The notes beneath the pieces are model-generated. The model was not told the DNA's origin. It made no database searches and saw only the letters and a list, made by a program, of their open reading frames with translations. A stretch of 64,000 bases of DNA from Acephala macrosclerotiorum (Eukaryota; Ascomycota; Leotiomycetes; Helotiales; Mollisiaceae): the NCBI GenBank assembly GCA_014904845.1, contig MU119287.1, positions 62,001 through 126,000 on the forward strand, given 5' to 3'. Positions 1-10,813 of the stretch are shown one piece after another; positions within the stretch are counted from its first letter, which is position 1; each line of letters starts with the position of its first letter. A program made the translations under genes and the position numbers.

Positions 1-729
1 GGTTCCACTCCGAGGGATCCCATGGTGATTGATTGAAAAAGTGATTTTCTGAAAGAACGCTATAGGAATGATAGCCGCAAGCTGGAGAAATGAATAGAGG
101 CGTAAGTCTGAAATTATGAAAGTATGAAAACGGTTTCAAATAATGGAACCCGTCCAAAAGGGCAGGAACAATTATCTTTAAAGCTTTCAGCGTACCTCGC
201 ATCCTCCCTCACATGTCTTGTTCTGCGTCCGAGTCTAACAGCAATTGTCCATTGAGAGCAGTTACCATCCTCTCGGGATCCAATGACACAAGACTGTAGC
301 CCATCAAAATGTTTCTAATACGGCGGTCATGCAGCGACATCGGATGAGCTTCCCAAAACGGTCACCAAAACCAATCCCCGACCGTGCCGCGGCTTCGGAA
401 CATCCCATGTATCGAAAAGCAATGTCACCGCTGCCAGGAAGCGCCGCGTCCATTGAGGATGCATCTTTCGTTGCCAACAACCAGGCTGCATCTCAGGCCG
501 GCGACAACCTCGAAACATGACAAAGGCGATCATTCAGAGAGACGCCTCAGCATGTCCTCAAACCTCCAAAAATGCCTGGAGAACGAGATGTTGGTGTTTG
601 AAAGCGGTGTTATCCATGTCCCCGAAATGAAAAGATCGTGGGGGATGTGTGGGATGTGTGGGATGTGCGCGCATCAAACAGTGCATATCATCCGCTACTT
701 CCGAGCGCAGATCCGATGTTGATTGCCGT

Positions 730-978
730 TACGGAGGTACAGCGGTTAAGTATTGTCAGTCCAAATAAGGGTTTGAACGCCACACATGATTTCAATATTT
801 TGTAACTTTTACTATATCTAACCAAAAAACTTTATTTGAAAACTGAAATCATTTTTAAAAAAAGGACTATGCACTTGTCTATTTTTGTGTTTGTATAGTA
901 CGTTTTAGTTGTAATGAGAGGAAGCAAACTTGTAATCCCTGCTAGCGCCGTGTCAATACTTACCGCTGTACCTCCGTA
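730..978. mobile_element. MITE-like element with TA target duplication
   Basis: A left end reading TACGGAGGTACAGCGG (730-745) is matched by its exact reverse complement at 963-978. Similarity continues inward for about 10 more bases with one indel. The outermost TA on each side fits a TA target-site duplication, which leaves a 245 bp AT-rich core (732-976) with no coding capacity. Terminal inverted repeats, TA duplication, small size and no open frame are the hallmarks of a Tc1/mariner-type non-autonomous element. Only one copy is in the window, so mobility cannot be shown here. Confidence 0.7.
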
Positions 979-1325
979 CTCTATCGACCAACCCTGGGCT
1001 GAAGGCTTACTGATCGAGAATACTTGCGTCCCAAAATGGGTGACAATTGAAGTCTATCGTCGCGAGGAAGGAGCAGATGAGGCGTGATGTTTTGAAAAGG
1101 AGCGGAAGGTTGACGAGGTTGGGAACGAATATTTTAGTAAGAGACTGTCCTGAACCCCCATAACCGAATCGAATATGGACCAAATCTCACAGAGCACCAG
1201 GGGATGAGAAGATCAGGTACAAAGATGCAAAATTTATTTGCAATTGGTGCATTCAATTAACCAGACTATCGTCAAAACCAAATATTGGTGAAAGCATGCT
1301 GATCACGTGTCAAACTTCCGGGATC

Positions 1326-1628
1326 TCAATACCTACCTAGGTAGTGCACAAGTTCGTCCCGATGGTCAACGCAATTCGATATTGTGATTGAATCCAATAC
1401 TTTGCATAAGTACTCAGCCCCACCACTTTCTCTCGGCGCTTCGCGATTTCCTAAGCTCTTAATCTTCTCCGTAATGTCCCTCATGTCCTTTCTTGAGCTC
1501 AGCGGTCCACCTAATTTGATATCCAATGGACCAACATCCGAAGGACAATAGTTATCCTCGCCAGGCAGTTCTCCTGTCTCAAAGAATCTTCTAATTTTTT
1601 TTCTAGGCACAAAAGGCTTTCCGGTCAA
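1326..1628 (-). CDS. Weak hypothetical ORF
   Basis: A 100-residue open frame without any domain I recognise. It is charged, with basic and acidic patches and a few Cys residues. No introns, neighbours or family resemblance support it. It could be a chance frame or the remnant of a decayed gene in this gene-poor flank. Confidence 0.2.
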   Translation of the reverse strand: MTGKPFVPRKKIRRFFETGELPGEDNYCPSDVGPLDIKLGGPLSSRKDMRDITEKIKSLGNREAPRESGGAEYLCKVLDSITISNCVDHRDELVHYLGRY

Positions 1629-3162
1629 CTGCCAAAGAGGTGTGCCGTACGAGGTTAGTTGTCCCTAAGTTGTGGAGGAAAACATACGCCAACGCCATCG
1701 ATTGTGAGAAGTTGGGACCCTGGGAAACGATGCGTACCCGCTAAGCCGAGGAATGTCAGTAAACGCACTATGCCAGCTCGCAAATGCGCATCGTAATATA
1801 GGATATCCAAGTTCAAGCACCCAAAGGGTTTCATCGGACATACTCGTACGAGCACTGGCTCAAGGAGTGCGAGATGTGCGAAACATGAGACTTTGAGAGG
1901 CCGGTAGAAGCAGCTGAAAGGTGTGAAGTGTCGCAATCAGGCAGTTCGAGAAGTTGAGTCGGAGGATTTGGGAGTGAACTATGTCCTGATATGCATCGTG
2001 GAGAAGGATTGAGGAAGGAGATAATTGGAATGGAGTTTGACGGAGAAATCTGCATCGGTGATATGGAATCGGAGGAGGGCCTGGATCTTGAGTGCAGAGA
2101 CAGTTAGGAGGTCCTCACGGTAGCACAATCAATGATGAAGAGAGAAGTAAGTGAAGGGTGCTCCCGAAAAGTATTTGTGCTAGTCTTCGTGTAGTTCTCT
2201 AAGAAAGCACTGCCGCAGGGTTTATAAGCCCTTAGCTGTGCACTAACCCCAATATGGAAAAGCCAAGCTTTCACGTGACATAGGCTCGGGGCGCCCCTTT
2301 GATCTAACCAAATTGGGACGACGCCTTCCCCGCACCAACCTCGCAGGCTTTACGACACGCTGATCCAGTTTCAAGAATCCATTTTCAGAGATCCTTCGCA
2401 AATTGAATACAAGGCAGATTAGGCTAAAAGAGATAATAGCATTGCAGTACCCATCGGATTCTTGGCGGGGTCCGAGCTGCGGACATATGGAGATCACACT
2501 GCATTCTCCCAAAACTAACTCGATCATTTTCTTCATCAATCATCTCCCCCATCCCTAACCATCACTTTGGGCGTCTCATGGCGAGTTGCTATCTCAACTC
2601 AGGGCCAATCGAACATTCATTTTCGAGACATGAGGTTTTGGTAGCGACTCATCGCGCGCCATAGCCACCTGTTTCATTGCCGAAAATCCGAGTGGATTGG
2701 AGCTCTGAAGTTAAAGAATCCGATCAACGGCTTCTCGCAGAAGTAGTACTCAATTTGTATCCAGAATGCGGGTCGCAACTTTTACGGTTGGTGATACCCC
2801 GCTATCAAGCGAGGATCAGCAGATCGAGTCAGTCGGATCTTGCTTGAAGTAGTCGCGATGTCGTAACAAGTGCATGCATCCAGCCACATTAATTGTGTTT
2901 GTTCAATTGGATATAGTTCCTTGAGATTGCCCTCAGACAAAACTAAGCCCCTTCAAATGTTGCAGTGCTTGAGTGTCACGGCAGCACCGACTTCTATCTC
3001 CGCCAAAAGAAAATATATCGATGGGATAAAAAGGCTAACGACCATCGAATAAGGCCTCGCAAAACTTTCCCCGAAATTCCGAGGTCCACCTGCTTGGGCT
3101 TCTGACATTTATCCGATTCGGGAGCTTTCTCATCGCCTCCTGTTCTCTTCTGTGTCCATGTC

Positions 3163-4871
3163 ATGGCTATCCAGCGGGATGAGAAAGTCCTTGGTCCTTA
3201 TGCCTACGCCCTGAGATCTTCAAACGCCTTTGTTATCTTAGTGGTATCTGCTGCTACTTTCACGGTAAGCTCAATTCGAGATTCTGCCTGAATTATGTTC
3301 AAATACTGACGAGTCTTCTAGGATACGTTTCTCTATGACCTTGTGAGAGAAGACCCAATCAGTTTCTGATAAGGTCCACAAGATTGACACCCAGTGTAGA
3401 TCTTACCGATTATTCCAAACATTTTACAAGACAAATTGGGCATTCCAATAGCAGAAGGCACGTCAACTTTCAATTCTGTCTATGAATCACGTGCCATGTA
3501 CCTGACTATCAGTTCTTCTCAGTCACAACATGGGTTTCCATCTTACAAGGCACTTTCGGTGCTACCTTCCTCTTCACACCCAGTAAGTTCATCACCTCAG
3601 AATCCTCTCGGTGTCTCACGTCGGGACAGTGCTCCTTGGAATATATGGTTCTCGCGATGATTCCAAGCGAGGCCCTTTTCTTGCCGGTCTCGTCGTACTC
3701 GCCATTGCAACCTTGCTATTCTTCCTCGGTACCCACATCTCAATTCTCATTATCGCTCGACTACTGCAGGGTGCTTCATCAGCCTTCATCTGGACGTCTG
3801 GCATCGACTTCCTCAATTCTCGCGTTGGGTCCGAAGCCGCAGGCCATGCTATGAGTTGGTTCATGATGGCGACTTCGTTTGGAGAACTGTTAGGACCTAT
3901 ATCGGGTGGAGTCATTTATGATCATGCAGGCCAATTAGCAGTGTTTGGCGTTGCTGCTTCAGTTATCTTGGTGGATGGTGTCCTGAGATTATTGGTTGTG
4001 GACAAGAAGGTTGCGAGTGATGACCTTGATGGTTGCACCGACTCGGAACCCGAGGGGGCCATGCAATCCCTACTTTCTGAAAATGTTCACGCCGAAATAG
4101 GGATTTATGGAGCATTGAATATCCCCGCCCCTCAAGTTGAAGACGAGTACTCAGCCGATGGAGATACTGCAGCAGTATCTCACTCGAATTGGAGGATTTT
4201 CATACGAGACACAGACTTTATGATCAGTCTCATAGCTGCTCTCTTGACATCCACAACGAGAAGTGCTCTGGAAACGGTGAGTATTCATTCCACGAGACGA
4301 ATAAAATTTCCCTGTCTGACCTCCCAAGGCACTTCCGATCTACGTCCAAACAACCTTCAACTGGTCCCCCTCACTCAGTGGCCTCATCATCCTCTGCACC
4401 CTTGCCCCCTCGCTTCTCTCACCACTCATCTCCCACATTACCTCCATCTCAGGTCCACGGTACATCTCAACAATTGCCCTCTTCATTCTAGGCGCTCTAT
4501 TTCTCACCGTCGGCGTCTGGACCTCGGTTTCCGAAGTGCTATTCTGCGTCCTTATCACGGGGATCGGAATCTCCTTATTCACAGCTCAGATTCCGCATAT
4601 GGTAGCATTCACTATGATCGCGAATAAGAGCTATGAAGAGATTTGTATGAGGGCAGAGAGGGAGAAGAAGAAACAGAGTGTTCAAGTTTATGCAGCTATG
4701 AATGTCGCGTTTGCGGCTGGGTTGCTGGTTGGTCCTGCTTGGGTGGGATTGATTCAAGGGACGTTTGGGTGGACGATATTCTGTGTTTTGTTTGGAGTTG
4801 CGGAGGTAGGGTTGGGTACTCTCACGGCGTTTTCGTGGAAAAAATGGAAAAGAGCAGAGGAGCAGGGTTAA
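3163..4871 (+). CDS. MFS transporter, vesicular amine transporter-like
   Basis: A membrane transporter of the major facilitator superfamily, predicted to exchange or export small molecules across the plasma or vacuolar membrane; the substrate is unknown. Six exons give about 486 residues: 3163-3264, a 21-nt exon 3322-3342, 3400-3477, 3513-3582, 3630-4276 and 4329-4871. All junctions keep frame. The first membrane helix is followed by DTFLYDL then ILPIIP, typical of the fungal VMAT-like subgroup. The motif-A loop reads GIYGSRDDSKRGP, and a hydrophilic central loop (about residues 180-240) precedes the second six-helix half. The 35-bp intron 3478-3512 is unusually short but restores a clean helix. 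Start 3163 is the first ATG in frame with helix 1. A drug or toxin efflux role is possible but not shown. Confidence 0.85.
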
Positions 4872-5536
4872 AGCCGTCGACAGTGGAAGGGAGGGCCAGC
4901 CTACCCGCTGAGGGAGTGAAACGAGCGAAGGGAACCTGAGCAGAAAGCAAAGTTAGACTCAGACCATTATCGCAGAGCATCCATTTCCCGTTCGCCTGAA
5001 GGAAAAGAGATTCCTGCGCGAGGAAGGGCATTGCGAAGAAAGAAAATATGTGATCTCATTAAGCCAGTCACGTGCAAGGTCCTTCGTGACCTTCTCTTCG
5101 CCGCCTTCCACCCCGCAAACTCCTTATTCTCTAAACATTCCGACATGAACTCATCCAGAGTAACTTCTCATATCGAAACGGAACAACTAGGGACTTCAAG
5201 CCACCCGCAAACCCTGCATCTGATGAAGTTGTACGACTTCGGCCCTTGCCGGCCCAGAAATTGGGTGACATCCCTCCCGAATCGAACCACCACAACACTT
5301 CCCCAATGCCTCAGAACAGGCCACAACACCAAAGTACCAAAATACCAAAATGTCTCGTGACGTTTGGGGAAAATATAAGAGATGTAGACAATCCGGTCTA
5401 CGAAAACGGCATTAGAAATACCTGCAAGCATCCGGCTTTTCATATCAAAATCCACAAGAACCAATCATTTACCTCAGCCTGATCTCAAATCAACACACAA
5501 ACCTATCAAATCAAAAGTCATTGACGGAACATCATC
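4872..5536. other. Intergenic, nothing coding recognised
   Basis: About 665 bp between the MFS gene and the next small gene. Short overlapping frames occur on both strands but none has exon-like features. It should hold the 3' region of the transporter gene and the promoter of the gene at 5537. Confidence 0.5.
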
Positions 5537-5857
5537 ATGAGTGCTGCAAAGAACGTCGCGCTTGTAGCGCTCGGTGCGCTGGGAGCTGCTATCGCGGTCA
5601 ATCAGTTAGCGAAACCATCGAAGACGCCGGGAATTGCGAATATGATGAGGAGGCAGTTGGATGATTATAATGTGAATGTTCAGCCTGTACAAGATCCAAA
5701 GTACGTTTTCTTTAATCGATGGAAGGAGCGGGGAGTTGCTAATGGATCTGATAGTGACACCATCTTCGACCGAACGAAGATCTTGAACGATGTCAAAGCG
5801 AAGAAACCATGGAACATGTCGTATGCGGAGAAGGAGAGGTTGAGGAAGTCCGAGTAG
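5537..5857 (+). CDS. Small N-terminally hydrophobic protein
   Basis: A single-exon 106-residue protein. Residues 5-22 (NVALVALGALGAAIAV) form one hydrophobic segment that could be a membrane anchor or the core of a mitochondrial signal. The rest is charged and ends in a Lys/Arg/Glu-rich tail containing a KPWNMSYAEKERL stretch. The ATG follows an A-rich leader with CATCATC just before it. I do not recognise a named family. Its size and composition fit small fungal mitochondrial proteins of unknown function, which is inference only. Confidence 0.65.
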   Translation: MSAAKNVALVALGALGAAIAVNQLAKPSKTPGIANMMRRQLDDYNVNVQPVQDPKYVFFNRWKERGVANGSDSDTIFDRTKILNDVKAKKPWNMSYAEKERLRKSE

Positions 5858-6130
5858 GGATTGTAAAGATATCTGGTGCATGGGACGGCGTTTGGGTATA
5901 TCATTGGGGAAGTTTGGTTAAGAATTGGGAGTGAAAATGTTTATATATTGTGGGAAGGGGGAAAGATATTCACTGCAAGACGAGCATCTGCAATTGCGAT
6001 TTGCGAGGGATTTGGAATGATTCTAGACTGCTCGTCTAGGTTGTATCGAAATCAAATACAAAGAAACATTGAACAGCATCTAATATCCCGCCAATTCTCT
6101 GAGTGAAACCTAGCAGTCACTGATTCCCAG

Positions 6131-6461
6131 CTAGAGACGGATGCACTTCTCACATCGAAAATGAGGAGGCTTACACTTAAGGCCCCTGCATCTGACGGCG
6201 TCTGCAGCGTTCGGTATCTCGCATTGACACTGTAAATAGTCAGCTGATTTCGCAAGGAGTACCATAGCCAGTACTTACACATCTCCACTTCACATCAGGA
6301 TCAGTGTCCTCCTGTTTCGTCTCACCTGTATCCTTCTCATCAATGACATCCTTCGAACCAGCCTCGAGAATCTTCTGGCTATTCCCGATCCTTTGCAATC
6401 GTCGCCGAGCCTCCTCGAGTTCCCGTTGTTCGGTAAAGCTAGAAGGGCATCTTGGCAGCAT
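6131..6461 (-). CDS. Small Cys-rich protein with WxC|CQC tail
   Basis: Two exons: 6279-6461 and 6131-6229, with a 49-bp GT-AG intron (6230-6278). About 93 residues if translation starts at 6461. The first half is charged and helical (EARRRLQRIGNSQKILEAG). The end reads KWRC then CQCE, followed by CRGLKCKPP, HFRCEKC and IRL-stop, giving eight Cys plus His, as expected for a small zinc-binding fold. The intron falls exactly between WRC and CQC, as in the tails of the two caspase-like genes and the gene at 9697-10183. This copy lacks the KxYDxR ending. An open frame at 6489-6779 just upstream, also minus strand, may be a 5' exon, but I could not find a frame-keeping junction. Function unknown. 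Confidence 0.6.
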
Positions 6462-6779
6462 GCGTTCGGAAGAAACGGACGCCTTCAGTTATGCTTGAAT
6501 ACACTTCTTGAGCATGTTGATTTTGGGATTCGCGCTACAAGTAAGCAGAGGATTGTAGCGAGGCCTCATGGCCGGCCGTTTGGGCTCCCTGTTGGCAGAA
6601 ACGCTAGCCTGTTGAACTTCAATGACGCCTTCGGCGATGCCGATCGGGAGATCTTCCTTGCCAAGCATATTCGAGGTCTTGGAGTCTTCCTTTGGCATAT
6701 TGGATCTCTTAATTTCTGATTTCGCTTGGTTGTGGGGCTTTGATCGAGTGTCACAACCGTAATTTATGAATCCGAACAT

Positions 6780-7321
6780 GGCAAAGGATGGGGTTCTTGA
6801 GCAATAAAGGGTAGGTAAAGGGTATTCGGAGAGAGTTTATGTAACGTTGCTTCAGAACTGTTTGGTGCCATAGCAAACGATATCGCATGCATGATCGCTA
6901 GCATGCTAAGAGAAAAGCGTTGCAGTTGCCAGCATGATGGACACTTGTCACTATCCCAAACTATAACTGTATCATGTCATTATGCTTCATAAAGGATCCT
7001 ATCGATCGAATAGAACTAGCAAACCATAGAATTCGAGGTCGATTGAGTTTTGCAGATGCGAATGATAATCTGAAGTGGGGTAACAACACAGTAAAGGATA
7101 CTTCATCTTGACACAAAAGGTCGTATGACTCGGCTACTTGGAAGGCACAACAAGAGGGGACAAAACATTTTCAACTGCCAAACTCTACTAGGTACAACCA
7201 GAGAGTGATAAACAAGGTGAGTAATCTGATGATAAAAGGGAACTTTGAGCTACACCACATCAGATCTGCTCCCCGAAACGCAATCGGCTTGCAACACAGT
7301 CAAGCTCTTATGACACCGGCC
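6780..7321. other. Intergenic, no gene seen
   Basis: About 540 bp between two minus-strand genes: upstream of the small Cys-rich gene and downstream of the CorA-like gene. AT-rich with scattered short frames and no recognisable element. Confidence 0.5.
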
Positions 7322-9679
7322 TCATATTGTTCCAAAGTCGAGATCGTCTGCCTCGTCACCCTGATCATCCATCTCATGTTCGTCCTCCGTGTTGGCTTCC
7401 GAGCTACTCCACCATCGTCGTGGACTTCGAATCCAGGTCCATATGTCTTTCAGACCGCGGCCAATCCATCGAACCAAATGAGTTAGATTTGAAAGGTTCA
7501 GGACGACGAGTACGAACAAGGTGCTAAGAAACAAAGCAACTAAAGTGTATATCCAATCTTTGAATTTCGCATCGCTGGGGAGTATGGATTGCATGCTGAA
7601 GATGGTGGATGCCAAAGTGGGAGGGAGATAAACCTTGATTTCGGTTAGCAGATAGCTGGACAGAGTATTTAGGGAAATAATGATTTACAATGGTAATGAT
7701 AGTCAGAGCTTGTATGAATTTGCTCTGTTTTCTGGTGGCGATGGCTTCTGCATGTTGTGCATGAGTCACGAGCTATGGAGGAGGCGGTTAGCAAATCCAT
7801 ACGAACACGTGGTGACGGAAACAAACAAACTAACATTGGTTATCATATTCTCAAACAGATCGGTTTGATACTGAAGTGAGCTTCGAAGGTCCTTGAGCTC
7901 AGTTACATCCTTGTCAATGGCTGCCACATATGTACGCCACGATACCTCTCCCAAATCGCCACCTTGTGGAGCATAAAAGTATCCAATTTCACCGTCTTTA
8001 AACGTCTCCCAGGCTACAATAGTTTTCAAGAGAAGATTTGCAAATTGGCGCAGAACTCGGACGGTAAATTTGAACCCCTTTTCTGTTGTCATGTTCAGCT
8101 CGTCCGCATTCTCGAGGGACGTGTCTTCTGTGGTGAAGGCGTAAACCTAATTATATTAGCTTAAGAAATCAAAGTTATTGATGAATAGAAGTCGTTGGTC
8201 CGTTATACATACATAGGGTTCGGTGCCTTGCAATAATCGTGATACTGAGTTGTTCCATTCTTGTTTCACCTGTCCAATTCGAGCGGCGAGAGCCCTCAAA
8301 AAATACTCTCGTGGTAGCCACAAAGGACGGTCTGTGGATGCCGACCACCCGAAGAGTGAGGATCCAATCGATGAGTCTGCTCATATAGAGTATTGACGTC
8401 CTCGCTGTGTCCCACGCGCTTGAAATAGACATCAACAAAAGAGTATGCTGTCCAGACCCAGTCATCGACTCCTGTGACCATGACCGAAGATTGTGCTTGG
8501 TAAATAAAGTCACGTTTTCTTTTTCTTTTCGAATTAGATGCACGAAAGTTCTTCCTCGGGAGATGAATGACTTCCTCGGCAATTCCTAGTGGAGTACCAT
8601 CGCCTTTGAGACGGCCGTCGTCTCTTTTGGAAGCCGACCGGCGCCAGGCGTAATATGGGAGATGAAATTCCAATGAGAAAAACGAGCTACCGACAGGCGA
8701 AGGAGACTATATTTTCGTGAGCATTTAGGATGTCGCAAAATTTGATTGTGTATTGAGCATTATGTTGTTGACATAAGACTATGTGAGGAGGCAGTAGCGG
8801 TTGGGAATCGATCCGCGAGTTGCCGGAGCCAATCATTCATTGGGTTGGCATAGGGTCGTGACGGAAATAACAGATACGGGTTGAATGATTTAAAAAATCA
8901 TTGCGATCAGGGTTGATAAAGTCTGTTCACAGTCTCAAGTGGAGGGAAAAGGCACTCCTTACATCAATGTGAACGCCAATTGAAGCGCGACAAGTAAGGT
9001 ATGTATGGAGAAAGTCTCGTAAGAACATCGCTTGGACACGAGATGCAGTGAGGGCGAGTGCCATACAGCAGTGAGGATCCGGATCTGTGATGTATCTAAA
9101 TTATCAGACGTAGCTAGCAAAGTTTAGACATAGGATGGACTACCATACATCAAACGGCGTTCTGCGGCTATAAAGTCGGGCTGCGCTGGCGCACGCATAA
9201 GGGAAAGGCGCTGTGGGGTGTCAGATGTAACTTAAATTGACAAATTGAAGAACTACCTGTTTGATAAGTTCAGAGTGTAGTTGATGTGCAGTTAGAGGAT
9301 TATCATGATCAAGCTGTCTGCATTGGCCTGATGACTGAGCTTGGGGATCCGGAATGATACCTGAAACACTCTCGTCGTTACGGTCATCTAAGATAATCTT
9401 CTTCTTGAATACAGAAGGATCTGGGGGTTGACGAAAGAGCTCGACATCCGAATCTTTGAGAAATCTGCCAAGTAAAAGCCTTCGCGACAGATAGCGTCCG
9501 GGATCATCTGTACATTTGTGGTCGACGAAATTGTCAATGACTTCCAGTCTTGAGGCACCCTCGCGCAAAAGGCGGGTGTTTTCTGACCCGTACACTCGCG
9601 TTTGCCTTCGTGTGAAGACCGGCTTCCACCTGAAAGCCTCGTTCTTGAAGTGTCCGCTAAGAAACCGAGATTCGTCCAT
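7322..9679 (-). CDS. CorA-like membrane protein with apparent frameshift
   Basis: Seven exons: 9257-9679, 9149-9210, 8963-9095, 8213-8706, 7835-8146, 7689-7772 and 7322-7633. About 606 residues if one missing base is allowed. The C-terminal half matches the fungal CorA-like Mg2+-transporter fold: a long helical stalk, then two membrane helices, the first beginning VYLPPTLASTIFSMQ (the position of the CorA pore-loop region) and the second WIYTLVALFLSTLFVLVVL. An acidic tail follows. The upstream conserved block contains LEFHLPYYAWRR and LPREYFLRAL. Inside the fourth exon the frame of the first part (through EQTHRLDP) and that of the LPREYFLRAL part do not agree. Exon length leaves remainder 2, equivalent to one lost base between about 8297 and 8388, and I find no intron that repairs it. 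Either an inactivated gene or a sequence error. The ATG lies only 17 bp after the stop of the small module gene. Confidence 0.75.
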
Positions 9680-9696
9680 AGCAATAAATTAAACGA

Positions 9697-10183
9697 TCAT
9701 CTGTGGTCGTAGACCTTCGCGCTCTCGATCGTGCAGTGTGCACAGCGATGATGCCCGCAAGTATAACAATTGTCTATCCAGAGTGCTGAAGGGCCTGGGC
9801 CGTTTCCATCCGAAGCGCACTGGCACTACTCTGAATTAACAGCCAAGCATGGAGCAGATGTCAAGACATACACAGAACCATAATTGTTCCCAGTGAAAGG
9901 TTCGTTCCTTTTTGGCTTCCTTCTTAGACCCGTGGCCGTGGCCGTGTTTTGAGGAAGAGCTATGGCCAGTTTTGGCTTCCTTCTTAGACCCGTGGCCGTG
10001 GCCGTGTTTTGAGGAAGAGCTATGGCCAGCCTTGAAGAATGTCAGTATTGGTGAGGCTGTGCATTAAACAGAGATGCAAGATGGGCGCCTCGAGCCTCGA
10101 GCCTCGAGCCTCGATTTGTTGTCGAATTGCAGGCAAGGCTCTCAACAGAAAGGGCATCAAAAGAGAATTCCACGACTGACCAT
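9697..10183 (-). CDS. Stand-alone Cys-rich module protein, His-rich repeats
   Basis: Best model has three exons: 10181-10183 (only the ATG), 9872-10030 and 9697-9825, giving 96 residues. After the start come two identical 20-residue repeats built on GHSSSSKHGHGHGSKKEAK. Then KKERTFHWEQLWFC, the intron (46 bp), CQCASDG, a Trp, CYTCGHHRCAHC and the ending SAKVYDHR-stop. The last 60 residues are a close relative of the C-terminus of the caspase-like protein at 33547-36249 (there KKERPWHWEQIWFC | CQC ... KIYDDR). This copy keeps the fullest metal-ligand set: C, CxC, CxxCGHxxCxxC. There is no caspase domain. The first intron (150 bp) uses an AAG acceptor, so exon 1 is the weakest part and further upstream exons remain possible. 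It may act as a free adaptor; function unknown. Confidence 0.65.
9910..10029. repeat. Perfect 60-bp tandem duplication
   Basis: Positions 9910-9969 and 9970-10029 are identical over 60 bp. The unit is a multiple of three and lies in frame inside the module gene, encoding two identical His/Ser/Lys-rich 20-residue repeats on the minus strand. Complete identity points to a recent expansion. Confidence 0.95.
10088..10114. repeat. 7-bp microsatellite CCTCGAG
   Basis: CCTCGAG is repeated almost four times (10088-10094, 10095-10101, 10102-10108, partial 10109-10114). It lies in the predicted first intron of the module gene. Confidence 0.9.
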
Positions 10184-10813
10184 GATGACTATTAGACAAA
10201 AAGACTAGAGAGAACGTCCGTGATCAAATGAAAGTTTTTGCTTGATGCGTTTCGATGAGAATGAGTTTGCAGGATAGTGGTAAGAGTCCGTGGAAAATTT
10301 TGAAGAGGACGGTATTTGTAAACAGCGCCTCCCGAGTCACTTCTCAGGCAAGGCTGCGCACACGTCCAGGCTTCTATCTCAGCTAGGCGTAGGAAATCAG
10401 CCAGGTAAAGGCAGACGAGGAATGCGTATTGCAGCTGAAGGTACTGGAGGTACAATTTCAAGATAAATCACAAGGGCAGATATCTGGGTGTGACGTGTTG
10501 GGTATCAGGTGAATTTGTGCCCAATGAGATGTGACCGCCTTCGAAAAAGAACGTAACCAGTTGACAAAATGTTAAGAACGATCGACCGGATTTGCTGTGT
10601 GAGAGTCTCTTTTTGAGCGTGCGTAGAAAGTACGGATGTACATAATTGAGAAGGCAAAAGAAAACAAACTTCGTGGACGCTTGCCACGCAGGAGCTGAGC
10701 TTGGGCCTGGAAATGTAGCGGGGCAACATTAACTATCATTCACATGCTCCTTTGCTTACAACCACAAACACCAAGCTGGACTTGGGACTTCATGGTTTCA
10801 CAATTGATGAATC
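10184..10813. promoter_or_regulatory. Divergent intergenic region, module gene / RTC5
   Basis: About 630 bp separate the minus-strand small module gene from plus-strand RTC5, so it should hold both promoters. Two minus-strand frames (10192-10461 and 10505-10729) lie here but show no conserved motif. I could not join them to the module gene with credible splice sites. Confidence 0.4.

Larger units (their letters stand above)
1..3162. other. Gene-poor left flank
   Basis: I find no convincing protein gene here. Open frames are short and lack recognisable domains or exon structure. The stretch holds a MITE-like element (730-978), a short direct repeat near 640-668 (a GGGATGTGTG unit repeated about two and a half times) and one weak hypothetical frame at 1326-1628 on the minus strand. 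The part just before 3163 should contain the promoter of the MFS transporter gene. Confidence 0.6.

Noticed and set aside
8340..8400. An intron that might repair the CorA-like frame
   Set aside because: Donors near CGCGTGGGAC and acceptors CAG at this site give the wrong phase or an intron of only 17-21 bp.
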